Shown here: positions 10,458 to 24,915 of the stretch, piece after piece
How positions within the stretch are numbered: the first letter of the stretch is position 1
How the letters are laid out: each line of letters begins with the position of its first letter
Origin: Notolepis coatsorum
Taxonomy: Eukaryota > Chordata > Actinopteri > Aulopiformes > Paralepididae
DNA length: 64,000 nt
Assembly (NCBI GenBank): GCA_963971535.1
Contig: OZ020591.1
Coordinates: forward strand, 15,578,623 to 15,642,622
Direction: 5' to 3'
The notes under the pieces: generated by a model
Told to the model about the DNA's origin: nothing
Seen by the model: only the letters and a program-made list of their open reading frames with translations
Databases searched by the model: none
Made by a program: the position numbers and the translations under genes

Positions 10458-13400
10458 AGCATGGGGGGGGGGGGGGGGGGGCTGTTAGAGACTAGAACAG
10501 GGAGGGGGGGGCAGGGGGGCTGTTAGAGACTAGAACAGGGAGGGGGGGGGGGGGCAGGGGGGCTGTTAGAGACTAGAACAGGGAGGGGGGGCAGGGGGGC
10601 TGTTAGAGACTAGAACAGGGAGGGGGGGCAGGGGGGCTGTTAGAGACTAGAACAGGGAGGGGGGGGGCAGGGGGGCTGTTAGAGACTAGAACAGGGAGGG
10701 GGGGGGCAGGGGGGCTGTTAGAGACTAGAACAGGGAGGGGGGGGGGGCAGGGGGGCTGTTAGAGACTAGAACAGGGAGGGGGGGGGGCAGGGGGGCTGTT
10801 AGAGACTAGAACAGGGAGGGGGGGGCAGGGGGGTTGTTAGAGACTAGAACAGGGAGGGGGGGCAGGGGGGCTGTTAGAGACTAGAACAGGGAGGGGGGGG
10901 CAGGGGGGCTGTTAGAGACTAGAACAGGGAGGGGGGGCAGGGGGGCTGTTAGAGACTAGAACAGGGAGGGGGGGGCAGGGGGGCTGTTAGAGACTAGAAC
11001 AGGGAGGGGGGGGCTGTTAGAGACTAGAACAGGGAGGGGGGGCAGGGGGGCTGTTAGAGACTAGAACAGGGAGGGGGGGCAGGTGGGCTGTTAGAGACTA
11101 GAACAGGGAGGGGGGGCAGGGGGGCTGTTAGAGACTAGAACAGGGAGGGGGGGGCAGGGGGGTTGTTAGAGACTAGAACAGGGAGGGGGGGCAGGGGGGC
11201 TGTTAGAGACTAGAACAGGGAGGGGGGGGGGGCAGGGGGGCTGTTAGAGACTAGAACAGGGGGGGGGGGGGCAGGGGGGCTGTTAGAGACTAGAACAGGG
11301 AGGGGGGGGCAGGGGGGCTGTTAGAGACTAGAACAGGGAGGGGGGGGGGGGCAGGGGGGCTGTTAGAGACTAGAACAGGGAGGGGGGGGGGCAGGGGGGC
11401 TGTTAGAGACTAGAACAGGGAGGGGGGGCAGGGGGGCTGTTAGAGACTAGAACAGGGAGGGGGGGGCAGGGGGGCTGTTAGAGACTAGAACAGGGAGGGG
11501 GGGGGGGGGGGGGGCTGTTAGAGACTAGAACAGGGAGGGGGGGGGGCAGGGGGAGACTAGAACAGGGAGGGGGGGGGGGCAGGGGGAGACTAGAACAGGG
11601 AGGGGGGGGCAGGGGGGCTGTTAGAGACTAGAACAGGGAGGGAGGGGGGGCAGGGGGGCTGTTAGAGACTAGAACAGGGAGGGGGGGGGCAGGGGGGTTG
11701 TTAGAGACTAGAACAGGGAGGGGGGGGCAGGGGGGCTGTTAGAGACTAGAACAGGGAGGGGGGGGGCAGGGGGGCTGTTAGAGACTAGAACAGGGAGGGG
11801 GGGGGCTGTTAGAGACTAGAACAGGGAGGGGGGGCAGGGGGGTTGTTAGAGACTAGAACAGGGAGGGGGGGGGCAGGGGGGCTGTTAGAGACTAGAACAG
11901 GGAGGGGGGGGGGCAGGGGGGCTGTTAGAGACTAGAACAGGGAGGAGGGGGGGCAGGGGGGCTGTTAGAGACTAGAACAGGGAGGGGGGAGGGGCAGGGG
12001 GGCTGTTAGAGACTAGAACAGGGAGGGGGGGGGGCAGGGGGGCTGTTAGAGACTAGAACAGGGAGGGGGGGGGCAGGGGGGCTGTTAGAGACTAGAACAG
12101 GGAGGGGGGGGGGCAGGGGGCTGTTAGAGACTAGAACAGGGAGGGGGGGGCTGTTAGAGACTAGAACAGGGAGGGGGGGGGCTGTTAGAGACTAGAACAG
12201 GGAGGGGGGGGCAGGGGGGCTGTTAGAGACTAGAACAGGGAGGGGCGGGGCTGTTAGAGACTAGAACAGGGAGGGGGGGGCTGTTAGAGACTAGAACAGG
12301 GAGGGGGGGGCAGGGGGGCTGTTAGAGACTAGAACAGGGAGGGGGGGGGCAGGGGGGCTGTTAGAGACTAGAACAGGGAGGGGGGGGGCAGGGGGGCTGT
12401 TAGAGACTAGAACAGGGAGGGGGGGGCAGGGGGGCTGTTAGAGACTAGAACAGGGAGGGGGGGGGGGCAGGGGGGCTGTTAGAGACTAGAACAGGGAGGG
12501 GGGGGCAGGGGGGCTGTTAGAGACTAGAACAGGGAGGGGGGGGGGCAGGGGGGCTGTTAGAGACTAGAACAGGGAGGGGGGGGCAGGGGGGCTGTTAGAG
12601 ACTAGAACAGGGGGGGGGGGGCAGGGGGGCTGTTAGAGACTAGAACAGGGAGGGGGGGGCTGTTAGAGACTAGAACAGGGAGGGGGGGGCTGTTAGAGAC
12701 TAGAACAGGGAGGGGGGGGGCAGGGGGGCTGTTAGAGACTAGAACAGGGAGGGGGGGGCAGGGGGGCTGTTAGAGACTAGAACAGGGGGGGGGGGGCAGG
12801 GGGGCTGTTAGAGACTAGAACAGGGAGGGGGGGGCAGGGGGGCTGTTAGAGACTAGAACAGGGAGGGGGGGGCAGGGGGGCTGTTAGAGACTAGAACAGG
12901 GAGGGGGGGGCTGTTAGAGACTAGAACAGGGAGGGGGGGGGGCAGGGGGGCTGTTAGAGACTAGAACAGGGGGGGGGGGGCAGGGGGCTGTTAGAGACTA
13001 GAACAGGGAGGGGGGGCAGGGGGGCTGTTAGAGACTAGAACAGGAGGGGGGGGGCAGGGGGGCTGTTAGAGACTAGAACAGGGAGGGGGGGGGCAGGGGG
13101 GCTGTTAGAGACTAGAACAGGGAGGGGGGGGGGCAGGGGGGCTGTTAGAGACTAGAACAGGGGAGGGGGGGGGGCAGGGGGGCTGTTAGAGACTAGAACA
13201 GGGAGGGGGGGGGGGCAGGGGGGCTGTTAGAGACTAGAACAGGGAGGGGGGGCTGTTAGAGACTAGAACAGGGAGGGGGGGGGCAGGGGGGCTGTTAGAG
13301 ACTAGAACAGGGAGGGGGGGGGGCAGGGGGGCTGTTAGAGACTAGAACAGGGAGGGGGGGGGGGCAGGGGGGCTGTTAGAGACTAGAACAGGGAGGGGGG

Positions 13401-16400
13401 GGGCAGGGGGGCTGTTAGAGACTAGAACAGGGAGGGGGGGGGCAGGGGGGCTGTTAGAGACTAGAACAGGGAGGGGGGGGCAGGGGGGCTGTTAGAGACT
13501 AGAACAGGAGGGGGGGGGGGCAGGGGGGCTGTTAGAGACTAGAACAGGGAGGGGGGGGGCAGGGGGGCTGTTAGAGACTAGAACAGGGAGGGGGGGGGCA
13601 GGGGGGCTGTTAGAGACTAGAACAGGGAGGGGGGGGGCAGGGGGCTGTTAGAGACTAGAACAGGGAGGGGGGGGCAGGGGGGCTGTTAGAGACTAGAACA
13701 GGGAGGGGGGGGGCAGGGGGGCTGTTAGAGACTAGAACAGGGAGGGGGGGGCAGGGGGGCTTGTTAGAGACTAGAACAGGGAGGGGGGGGCTGTTAGAGA
13801 CTAGAACAGGGAGGGGGGGGCAGGGGGGCTGTTAGAGACTAGAACAGGGAGGGGGGGGGCAGGGGGGCTGTTAGAGACTAGAACAGGGAGGGGGGGGGCA
13901 GGGGGGCTGTTAGAGACTAGAACAGGGAGGGGGGGGGCAGGGGGGCTGTTAGAGACTAGAACAGGGAGGGGGGGCAGGGGGGCTGTTAGAGACTAGAACA
14001 GGGAGGGGGGGGGCAGGGGGGCTGTTAGAGACTAGAACAGGGAGGGGGGGGGGCAGGGGGGCTGTTAGAGACTAGAACAGGGAGGGGGGGGGGCAGGGGG
14101 GCTGTTAGAGACTAGAACAGGGAGGGGGGGGCAGGGGGGCTGTTAGAGACTAGAACAGGGAGGGGGGGGGCAGGGGGGCTGTTAGAGACTAGAACAGGGA
14201 GGGGGGGGGGCTGTTAGAGACTAGAACAGGGAGGGGGCGGGGCTGTTAGAGACTAGAACAGGGAGGGGGGGGGCAGGGGGGCTGTTAGAGACTAGAACAG
14301 GGAGGGGGGGGGCTGTTAGAGACTAGAACAGGGAGGGGGGGGCAGGGGGGCTGTTAGAGACTAGAACAGGGAGGGGGGCGGGCTGTTAGAGACTAGAACA
14401 GGGAGGGGGGGGGGCAGGGGGGCTGTTAGAGACTAGAACAGGGAGGGGGGGCAGGGGGGCTGTTAGAGACTAGAACAGGGAGGGGGGGGCAGGGGGGCTG
14501 TTAGAGACTAGAACAGGGAGGGGGGGGGGCAGGGGGGCTGTTAGAGACTAGAACAGGGAGGGGGGGGGCAGGGGGGCTGTTAGAGACTAGAACAGGGAGG
14601 GGGGGGGGCAGGGGGGCTGTTAGAGACTAGAACAGGGAGGGGGGGGGCAGGGGGGCTGTTAGAGACTAGAAGGAGGGAGGGGGGGGGCAGGGGGGCTGTT
14701 AGAGACTAGAACAGGGGGGGGGGGGGCAGGGGGGCTGTTAGAGACTAGAACAGGGAGGGGGGGGGGCAGGGGGGCTGTTAGAGACTAGAACAGGGAGGGG
14801 GGGGCAGGGGGGCTGTTAGAGACTAGAACAGGGAGGGGGGGGGCAGGGGGGCTGTTAGAGACTAGAACAGGGAGGGGGGGCAGGGGGGCTGTTAGAGACT
14901 AGAACAGGAGGAGGGGGGGGGCAGGGGGGCTGTTAGAGACTAGAACAGGAGGGGGGGGGCAGGGGGGCTGTTAGAGACTAGAACAGGGAGGGGGGGGCAG
15001 GGGGGCTGTTAGAGACTAGAACAGGGAGGGGGGGGGGCAGGGGGCTGTTAGAGACTAGAACAGGGAGGGGGCGGGGCTGTTAGAGACTAGAACAGGGAGG
15101 GGGGGGGCAGGGGGGCTGTTAGAGACTAGAACAGGGAGGGGGGGGCAGGGGGGCTGTTAGAGACTAGAACAGGGAGGGGGGGGGGGCAGGGGGGCTGTTA
15201 GAGACTAGAACAGGGAGGGGGGGGGCAGGGGGCTGTTAGAGACTAGAACAGGGAGGGGGGGCAGGGGGGCTGTTAGAGACTAGAACAGGGAGGGGGGGGG
15301 CAGGGGGCTGTTAGAGACTAGAACAGGGAGGGGGGGGCAGGGGGGCTGTTAGAGACTAGAACAGGGAGGGGGGGGGCAGGGGGGCTGTTAGAGACTAGAA
15401 CAGGGAGGGGGGGGGCAGGGGGGCTGTTAGAGACTAGAACAGGGAGGGGGGGGGCAGGGGGGCTGTTAGAGACTAGAACAGGGAGGGGGGGGCAGGGGGG
15501 CTGTTAGAGACTAGAACAGGGAGGGGGGGCAGGGGGGCTGTTAGAGACTAGAACAGGGAGGGGGGGCAGGGGGGCTGTTAGAGACTAGAACAGGGAGGGG
15601 GGGGGGGGCAGGGGGGCTGTTAGAGACTAGAACAGGGAGGGGGGGGCAGGGGGGCTGTTAGAGACTAGAACAGGGAGGGGGGGGGGCAGGGGGGCTGTTA
15701 GAGACTAGAACAGGGAGGGGGGGGGCAGGGGGGCTGTTAGAGACTAGAACAGGGAGGGGGGGGCAGGGGGGCTGTTAGAGACTAGAACAGGGAGGGGGGG
15801 GGGCAGGGGGGCTGTTAGAGACTAGAACAGGGAGGGGGGGGCAGGGGGGCTGTTAGAGACTAGAACAGGGAGGGGGGGGCAGGGGGGCTGTTAGAGACTA
15901 GAACAGGGAGGGGGGGGCAGGGGGGCTGTTAGAGACTAGAACAGGGAGGGGGGGCAGGGGGGCTGTTAGAGACTAGAACAGGGAGGGGGGGGGGCAGGGG
16001 GGCTGTTAGAGACTAGAACAGGGAGGGGGGGCAGGGGGGCTGTTAGAGACTAGAACAGGGAGGGGGGGGGCAGGGGGGCTGTTAGAGACTAGAACAGGGA
16101 GGGGGGGGCAGGGGGGCTGTTAGAGACTAGAACAGGGGAGGGGGGGGGCAGGGGGGCTGTTAGAGACTAGAACAGGGAGGGGGGGGGCAGGGGGGCTGTT
16201 AGAGACTAGAACAGGGAGGGGGGGGGGGGCAGGGGGGCTGTTAGAGACTAGAACAGGGAGGGGGGGGCAGGGGGGCTGTTAGAGACTAGAACAGGGAGGG
16301 GGGGGCAGGGGGGCTGTTAGAGACTAGAACAGGGAGGGGGGGGCAGGGGGGCTGTTAGAGACTAGAACAGGGAGGGGGGGCAGGGGGGCTGTTAGAGACT

Positions 16401-19400
16401 AGAACAGGGAGGGGGGGGCAGGGGGGTTGTTAGAGACTAGAACAGGGAGGGGGGGGCAGGGGGGCTGTTAGAGACTAGAACAGGGAGGGGGGGGGGGCAG
16501 GGGGGCTGTTAGAGACTAGAACAGGGAGGGGGGGGCAGGGGGGCTGTTAGAGACTAGAACAGGGAGGGGGGGGCAGGGGGGCTGTTAGAGACTAGAACAG
16601 GGAGGGGGGGGCAGGGGGGCTGTTAGAGACTAGAACAGGGAGGGGGGGGCAGGGGGGCTGTTAGAGACTAGAACAGGGAGGGGGGGGGCAGGGGGGCTGT
16701 TAGAGACTAGAACAGGGGGGGGGGGGGCAGGGGGGCTGTTAGAGACTAGAACAGGAGGGGGGGCAGGGGCTGTTAGAGACTAGAACAGGGAGGGGGGGGC
16801 AGGGGGGCTGTTAGAGACTAGAACAGGGAGGGGGGGGGGCAGGGGGGCTTGTTAGAGACTAGAACAGGGAGGGGGGGGGCAGGGGGGCTGTTAGAGACTA
16901 GAACAGGGGGGGGGGGCAGGGGGGTTGTTAGAGACTAGAACAGGGAGGGGGGGGCAGGGGGGCTTGTTAGAGACTAGAACAGGGAGGGGGGGGGCAGGGG
17001 GGCTGTTAGAGACTAGAACAGGGAGGGGGGGGGCAGGGGGGTTGTTAGAGACTAGAACAGGGAGGGGGGGGGCAGGGGGGCTGTTAGAGACTAGAACAGG
17101 GGGGGGGGGCAGGGGGGTTGTTAGAGACTAGAACAGGGGGGGGGGGCAGGGGGGTTGTTAGAGACTAGAACAGGGAGGGGGGGGGCAGGGGGGCTGTTAG
17201 AGACTAGAACAGGGGGGGGGGGGCAGGGGGGCTGTTAGAGACTAGAACAGGGAGGGGGGGGGCAGGGGGGCTGTTAGAGACTAGAACAGGGGGGGGGGGC
17301 AGGGGGGTTGTTAGAGACTAGAACAGGGGGGGGGGGCAGGGGGGTTGTTAGAGACTAGAACAGGGGGGGGGGGGGCAGGGGGGCTGTTAGAGACTAGAAC
17401 AGGGGGGGGGGCAGGGGGGTTGTTAGAGACTAGAACAGGGAGGGGGGGGCAGGGGGGCTGTTAGAGACTAGAACAGGGAGGGGGGGGCAGGGGGGCTGTT
17501 AGAGACTAGAACAGGGAGGGGGGGGCAGGGGGGCTGTTAGAGACTAGAACAGGGAGGGGGGGGCAGGGGGGCTGTTAGAGACTAGAACAGGGGGGGGGGG
17601 CAGGGGGGTTGTTAGAGACTAGAACAGGGAGGGGGGGGCAGGGGGGCTGTTAGAGACTAGAACAGGGAGGGGGGGGCAGGGGGGCTGTTAGAGACTAGAA
17701 CAGGGAGGGGGGGGGCAGGGGGGCTGTTAGAGACTAGAACAGGGAGGGGGGGGCAGGGGGGCTGTTAGAGACTAGAACAGGGAGGGGGGGGCAGGGGGGC
17801 TGTTAGAGACTAGAACAGGGAGGGGGGGGGGGCAGGGGGGCTGTTAGAGACTAGAACAGGGAGGGGGGGGCAGGGGGGCTGTTAGGAGACTAGAACAGGG
17901 AGGGGGGGGGCAGGGGGGCTGTTAGAGACTAGAACAGGGAGGGGGGGGGGCAGGGGGGTTGTTAGAGACTAGAACAGGGAGGGGGGGGGGCAGGGGGGTT
18001 GTTAGAGACTAGAACAGGGAGGGGGGGGCTGTTAGAGACTAGAACAGGGAGGGGGGGGCAGGGGGGCTGTTAGAGACTAGAACAGGGAGGGGGGGGCAGG
18101 GGGGCTGTTAGAGACTAGAACAGGGAGGGGGGGGGGGCAGGGGGGCTGTTAGAGACTAGAACAGGGAGGGGGGGCAGGGGGGTTGTTAGAGACTAGAACA
18201 GGGAGGGGGGGGGGCAGGGGGGCTGTTAGAGACTAGAACAGGGAGGGGGGGGGCAGGGGGGCTGTTAGAGACTAGAACAGGGAGGGGGGGGGGCAGGGGG
18301 GTTGTTAGAGACTAGAACAGGGAGGGGGGGGGGGCAGGGGGGCTGTTAGAGACTAGAACAGGGAGGGGGGGGCAGGGGGGTTGTTAGAGACTAGAACAGG
18401 GAGGGGGGGGGCAGGGGGGCTGTTGGAGACTAGAACAGGGAGGGGGGGGGCAGGGGGGCTGTTAGAGACTAGAACAGGGGGGGGGGGGGCAGGGGGGCTG
18501 TTAGAGACTAGAACAGGGAGGGGGGGGCAGGGGGGCTGTTAGAGACTAGAACAGGGAGGGGGGGGCAGGGGGGCTGTTAGAGACTAGAACAGGGAGGGGG
18601 GGGGGCAGGGGGGCTGTTAGAGACTAGAACAGGGAGGGGGGGGGCAGGGGGGCTGTTAGAGACTAGAACAGGGAGGGGGGGGGGCAGGGGGGTTGTTAGA
18701 GACTAGAACAGGGAGGGGGGGGGGCAGGGGGGCTGTTAGAGACTAGAACAGGGAGGGGGGGCTGTTAGAGACTAGAACAGGGAGGGGGGGGCAGGGGGGC
18801 TGTTAGAGACTAGAACAGGGAGGGGGGGGCTGTTAGAGACTAGAACAGGGAGGGGGGGGCAGGGGGGCTGTTAGAGACTAGAACAGGGAGGGGGGGCTGT
18901 TAGAGACTAGAACAGGGAGGGGGGGGCTGTTAGAGACTAGAACAGGGGGGGGGGGCAGGGGGGCTGTTAGAGACTAGAACAGGGAGGGGGGGGGGGCAGG
19001 GGGGCTGTTAGAGACTAGAACAGGGAGGGGGGGGGGGGCAGGGGGGCTGTTAGAGACTAGAACAGGGAGGGGGGGGCAGGGGGGCTGTTAGAGACTAGAA
19101 CAGGGAGGGGGGGGCAGGGGGGTTGTTAGAGACTAGAACAGGGAGGGGGGGGGGGCAGGGGGGCTGTTAGAGACTAGAACAGGGAGGGGGGGGGCAGGGG
19201 GGCTGTTAGAGACTAGAACAGGGAGGGGGGGGGGCTGTTAGAGACTAGAACAGGGAGGGGGGGGGCAGGGGGGCTGTTAGAGACTAGAACAGGGAGGGGG
19301 GGCAGGGGGGCTGTTAGAGACTAGAACAGGGAGGGGGGGGGGGCAGGGGGGCTGTTAGAGACTAGAACAGGGAGGGGGGGCAGGGGGGCTGTTAGAGACT

Positions 19401-19957
19401 AGAACAGGGAGGGGGGGGGGCAGGGGGGCTGTTAGAGACTAGAACAGGGAGGGGGGGCTGTTAGAGACTAGAACAGGGAGGGGGGGGGGCAGGGGGGCTG
19501 TTAGAGACTAGAACAGGGAGGGGGGGGCAGGGGGGCTGTTAGAGACTAGAACAGGGAGGGGGGGGCAGGGGGGCTGTTAGAGACTAGAACAGGGAGGGGG
19601 GGGCAGGGGGGCTGTTAGAGACTAGAACAGGGAGGGGGGGGGGCAGGGGGCTGTTAGAGACTAGAACAGGGAGGGGGGGGGCAGGGGGGCTGTTAGAGAC
19701 TAGAACAGGGAGGGGGGGGCAGGGGGGCTGTTAGAGACTAGAACAGGGAGGGGGGGGCAGGGGGGCTGTTAGAGACTAGAACAGGGAGGGGGGGGGCAGG
19801 GGGGCTGTTAGAGACTAGAACAGGGAGGGGGGGGGCAGGGGGGCTGTTAGAGACTAGAACAGGGAGGGGGGGGGGGCAGGGGGGCTGTTAGAGACTAGAA
19901 CAGGGAGGGGGGGGGGCAGGGGGGCTGTTAGAGACTAGAACAGGGAGGGGGGGGGCA
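10458..19957. repeat. G-rich minisatellite, ~9.5 kb, >200 units of about 38-45 bp
   Basis: Each unit is ctgttagagactagaacagg, then a G run of about 7-13 (usually interrupted once by A), then ca, then about six more Gs. Nearly all length variation lies in the G runs. Short units lack the ca-G6 part (for example near 12140-12190), and two adjacent units near 11548-11600 lack ctgtt. All units have the same orientation, so the + strand is extremely G-rich. Each unit holds four or more G-tracts and could form a G-quadruplex. The ORF at 16925-17131 is merely the repeat in frame. Array length in the assembly may be approximate. Confidence 0.97.
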
Positions 19958-19984
19958 GTAACCCTGTTCTTTGACGTTCTTAGC

Positions 19985-20051
19985 CGAAAGGGCCTTTTTT
20001 AACTACTTTCGGCCGATATGTTTCGGTGGCCGAATATTTGGTTCATCCCTA
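19985..20051. mobile_element. hAT-like MITE end, right of the G-rich array
   Basis: It contains ttcggccgatatgtttcggt and ends ttggttcatcccta; inward this reads tagggatgaaccaaatattc. It mirrors the end at 10250-10345 and may be the other end of one element in which the array expanded. Confidence 0.45.
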
Positions 20052-20102
20052 CTCAATTAGTATCGACGTGGCACCTGTTAGACCCACGTTTGATATTCTG
20101 GA

Positions 20103-20194
20103 AACTTGTGAACGCTTTCTGTTAATCTGGTAAACTGTTGGTTGTATTGCGGAGCTAAATGCTAATGTGGCTAACTAACAGTAAACTTTTGTAC
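20103..20194. repeat. 92-bp direct repeat, copy 1
   Basis: Starts aacttgtgaacgctttctgt and ends aacttttgtac. It matches 20562-20653 along its whole length. The two copies flank a MITE-like segment. Confidence 0.92.
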
Positions 20195-20541
20195 CTTTCA
20201 CATTTGAATCAATACCGGTACCCAACGGTACCTTTTTCGGTACTTTAGTGTCAAGAAATTTTATTTACGTACCTCAGTCGTAAAAAAGAATAATCCAAAC
20301 TTCAAATAACTACAATTTCGACAGTTTTCGGCTTGTCATTGCTCCGACTGCTTTGTTGTTGAATCAAGTAAAATCCTAGGTAAGCATATATTGTGCGTGT
20401 GAACGTTGACATGAAAAGAAAAAAGTAAAAAAAAAAAAAACATTTTATAATTTTTCGGTTTCTCACTTGATTCGATACTCGGTAGTACCGACGTGTTTCG
20501 GTTCGGTACCTCAAAAGTACCGAATTCGGTACCCATCCCTA
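20195..20541. mobile_element. MITE-like element rich in ggtacc motifs
   Basis: The left part has ataccggtacccaacggtac and the right part ends gaattcggtacccatcccta; inward from the right this reads tagggatgggtaccgaattc. Both halves repeat ggtac motifs in opposite orientation. No clean TSD was found; 92-bp direct repeats flank it instead. Confidence 0.5.
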
Positions 20542-20561
20542 GTAACGAACGTAACCCTGTT

Positions 20562-20653
20562 AACTTGTGAACGCTTTCTGTTAATCTGGTAAACTGTTGG
20601 TTGTATTGCGGAGCTAAATGCTAATGTGGCTAACTAACAGTAAACTTTTGTAC
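20562..20653. repeat. 92-bp direct repeat, copy 2
   Basis: Second copy of 20103-20194, preceded by gtaaccctgtt, which also occurs at 19957-19967 next to the end of the G-rich array. The duplicated block was therefore probably longer originally. Confidence 0.92.
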
Positions 20654-21661
20654 ATGAAATACAGCCCAAAAAACGTAAAAGACCCCGCTGAGAAACACTT
20701 TACAAATGTTTGCTTATTAAATTATTTTTAAAAGTAATTAAAAAAGAAAAAAGTGGCGATAAAGTTGTTTAATTGACGGGAGAAAAGTTGCTAAAGTCTA
20801 TGTATTGTGATGGGACCGGAAGAAGCCTACACGCTGAAGATTCAAGAGGTTTATTATTTGTCACATACATACCAGGGCATACAGTGACATAACCGGATAT
20901 GCCGCCTCCACATTGTGCAAGTGGAGAATTGGCCCTGTCCGCAGTTAAACAGCAACTTTTCATTCAGATTTCTAACTTCAGAGTTCCAGGGTCCCTGTTT
21001 GCTTATTCAGTTATGAAAACATATGAATAATTTTCAATAATAAAATGTCTCTCTGCATACATGATGTCAACCCTGCCGTCAAACTCTCGCCTGGCACAGC
21101 TTTTAAAATGTCTTATCATGCGTTTTCATGTTTTTCTGTGTCCATGTGAGCTTTGAGATCTCCGGCACCTTTATTAGACACGGAAACATATGGTCAAGCG
21201 TTGCACACCGCTTCTTGTCCCGACCGGGGCGGTACATTGGGAATTCCCTCTGCAGTTCATCTGTAAATGTACACTTGCGCTTTGGCTTCGTGAGCAGAAT
21301 CAAATCTGTCCGCCTCCTCTGTTTGTGTGTGGACGTGTCCGGGCAAAAGAGGACGTTTTGGTCACCCGATTAGCAATTCTAAGTTAAACTGGTCCTGGTG
21401 GTTAATATTTTGATCAAAAGTAATTTACTGTATTTCTATGGCATTTACACTTAACGCAATTTGTTTACAGTGTAGGCTGATGAATGAACAATAATCCACT
21501 TGATAAAGTAAAATTGGATGAAAACGAATAACCACGACTTGGGTCGAGTGAAAACAGACGACTGACTGACTGATTTTATTCAACAAAAACACGATGCCGG
21601 TGCAGACAACGCTCAGCGTTTGCTTAAAACATTTTAAAATATTAAATAGCAAATAGAATCA
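20654..21661. other. Unassigned sequence with a LINE-tail-like stretch
   Basis: 20841-20935 (tttattatttgtcacatacat and following) looks like the reversed 3' end of a retroposon. Short overlapping ORFs at 21103-21387 on both strands show no domain I recognise. Confidence 0.4.
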
Positions 21662-21732
21662 ATTGTTGTTTTTCTGGTAAATTTATAGTTTAGATGAATC
21701 GATAACAAAATAATGATTAGTTGCAGCCCTAG
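21662..21732. mobile_element. hAT-like MITE end
   Basis: Ends aatgattagttgcagcccta; inward this reads tagggctgcaactaatcatt, a frequent terminal sequence of fish hAT MITEs. The partner end was not found. Confidence 0.5.
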
Positions 21733-22087
21733 TGTTGGTGCCGTGTACAGGAGTTCAGTCCTAGGTGAAGAGGTATTCAGTACATGGGTCTGGGTCTGTA
21801 GTAAGAAACATGAGCATCACGTTCTGTTCAACGTTGCTTCCAAATAAAAAGAGAAAATGCCTTTCATTTGTATTTAGTTTAAACTCAGGATTAATCAAAA
21901 GTAGTCATGGATTATGTGGTTATTTTGCAGACAAATGTTTCATCCAATTTACAGAAAACATACTATATCGTGATATATATTGTTACAGACAGCGGTATAT
22001 GATATTTCCCATAGTGTGATGTAATATTTTATCCATAAGGTGACACTTAAATCTGTCATAACCTGAGACTAAAGGGGCAACCTGAGA
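21733..22087. other. Unassigned sequence
   Basis: AT-rich, with an 84-codon frame (21765-22019) that shows no recognisable domain. Confidence 0.4.
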
Positions 22088-23893
<1,806 letters not shown>

Positions 23894-24028
23894 TGTGGGA
23901 AGAGCTCTAGTCATCTGAAATCACACCAGTCACACAGGATGGAAGCCTCCTTCTGTGACCAGTGTGGGAAGAGCTTTAGGACAAGTACACATCTTCTGAT
24001 TCATCAGCAAATCCATACAGCAGAGAAG
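23894..24028 (+). pseudogene. Decayed continuation of the zinc-finger exon, part 1
   Basis: After the stop, finger sequence continues: tgtgggaagagctctagtca, then a finger shortened by small deletions that change the frame, then CDQCGKSF- and HLLIHQQIH-type sequence up to 24028. A hAT element then interrupts it. Confidence 0.8.
24021..24028. repeat. Left 8-bp TSD (cagagaag) of the hAT element in the zinc-finger tail
   Basis: Identical to 25072-25079. Confidence 0.93.
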
Positions 24029-24282
24029 TAGGGCTGGGCGATATGGCCTAAATATGATATCACGATATTTTCTGACCTTTCGGCGATACATGATACACAT
24101 CACGATGTTTTTCTTTTTTACCCCAAACAATTCATTATGAGGCTTACCAAGACAGTATTTGAGTTTGCAAGCTAACATTAAAGACAAAATAAAATACCCA
24201 TGCATTTAGCATTTTTATATTAGATTTAGATTATTAGATTATATATTGCATATGAGATATTATATGATTTAGATATGAAATA

Positions 24283-24427
24283 TGATGAATTGAAAATGGG
24301 GGACCCTGATGTAAACAAGACTAAAGTCTTTCTCTGGTCTGCATCCCCTTAACAATTGTATGTATTGAGCTGTACTGTACCCATTCTGCAATATGTTAAA
24401 GTTTTAAATCAATCAATCAATAAATAG
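24283..24427 (+). repeat. Dispersed LINE-tail-like repeat, copy 2
   Basis: atgatgaattgaaaatgggg through tgtacccattctgcaat, ending in (aatc)n. Nested in the hAT element. Confidence 0.78.
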
Positions 24428-24472
24428 CATTTTAGCATTTTTATGAAACTACTGTATATATGTATGTCTCTA

Positions 24473-24605
24473 AATGTTTTGATGAATTGAAAATGGAGGA
24501 CCCTTATGTAAAAAAGCCGAAAGTCTTTTTCTGGTCTTCATCCTCCTGTACTGTATTGTACCCATTCTGCAACCTTTTAATACAGTTTTCATTCATTCAT
24601 TCTGA
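24473..24605 (+). repeat. Dispersed LINE-tail-like repeat, copy 3
   Basis: Starts atgttttgatgaattgaaaa and includes ttctggtcttcatcctcctg and tgtacccattctgcaacc. The tail is (attc)n. Confidence 0.72.
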
Positions 24606-24844
24606 CGGAAACATAATCATTTTGATTGACAGTCGAGTCTGCCAATGACGTCACACCGCTTGCACCCGCCCTGCTGTTCTTAGCACCAATCGGCAAGCGT
24701 TATTAGTTTTTGACTTCCTGAATGTCCCGTGTGCTGAACATCAACAAAGCTACTAACGTTAGCTCCCCGCGGCCGTCGAGTAGGAGACCAGTGCTTCACA
24801 GGATGACTAAATGAGGCATAATGATTTTACTACAACGAATGTTA

Positions 24845-24915
24845 TAATAAAAGCCTTTCCATACATCTGTCTGATTGAAAACTTTATTAACAGACCGCGG
24901 AATGGGCATATCTCA
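24845..24915 (-). repeat. Dispersed LINE-tail-like repeat, partial copy 4
   Basis: Matches 3488-3560, including ataaaagc, gtctgattgaaaac and attaacaga. Confidence 0.6.

Noticed and set aside
16925-17131. 68-codon ORF with repeated LETRTGRGG
   Set aside because: It is the G-rich minisatellite read in one frame.
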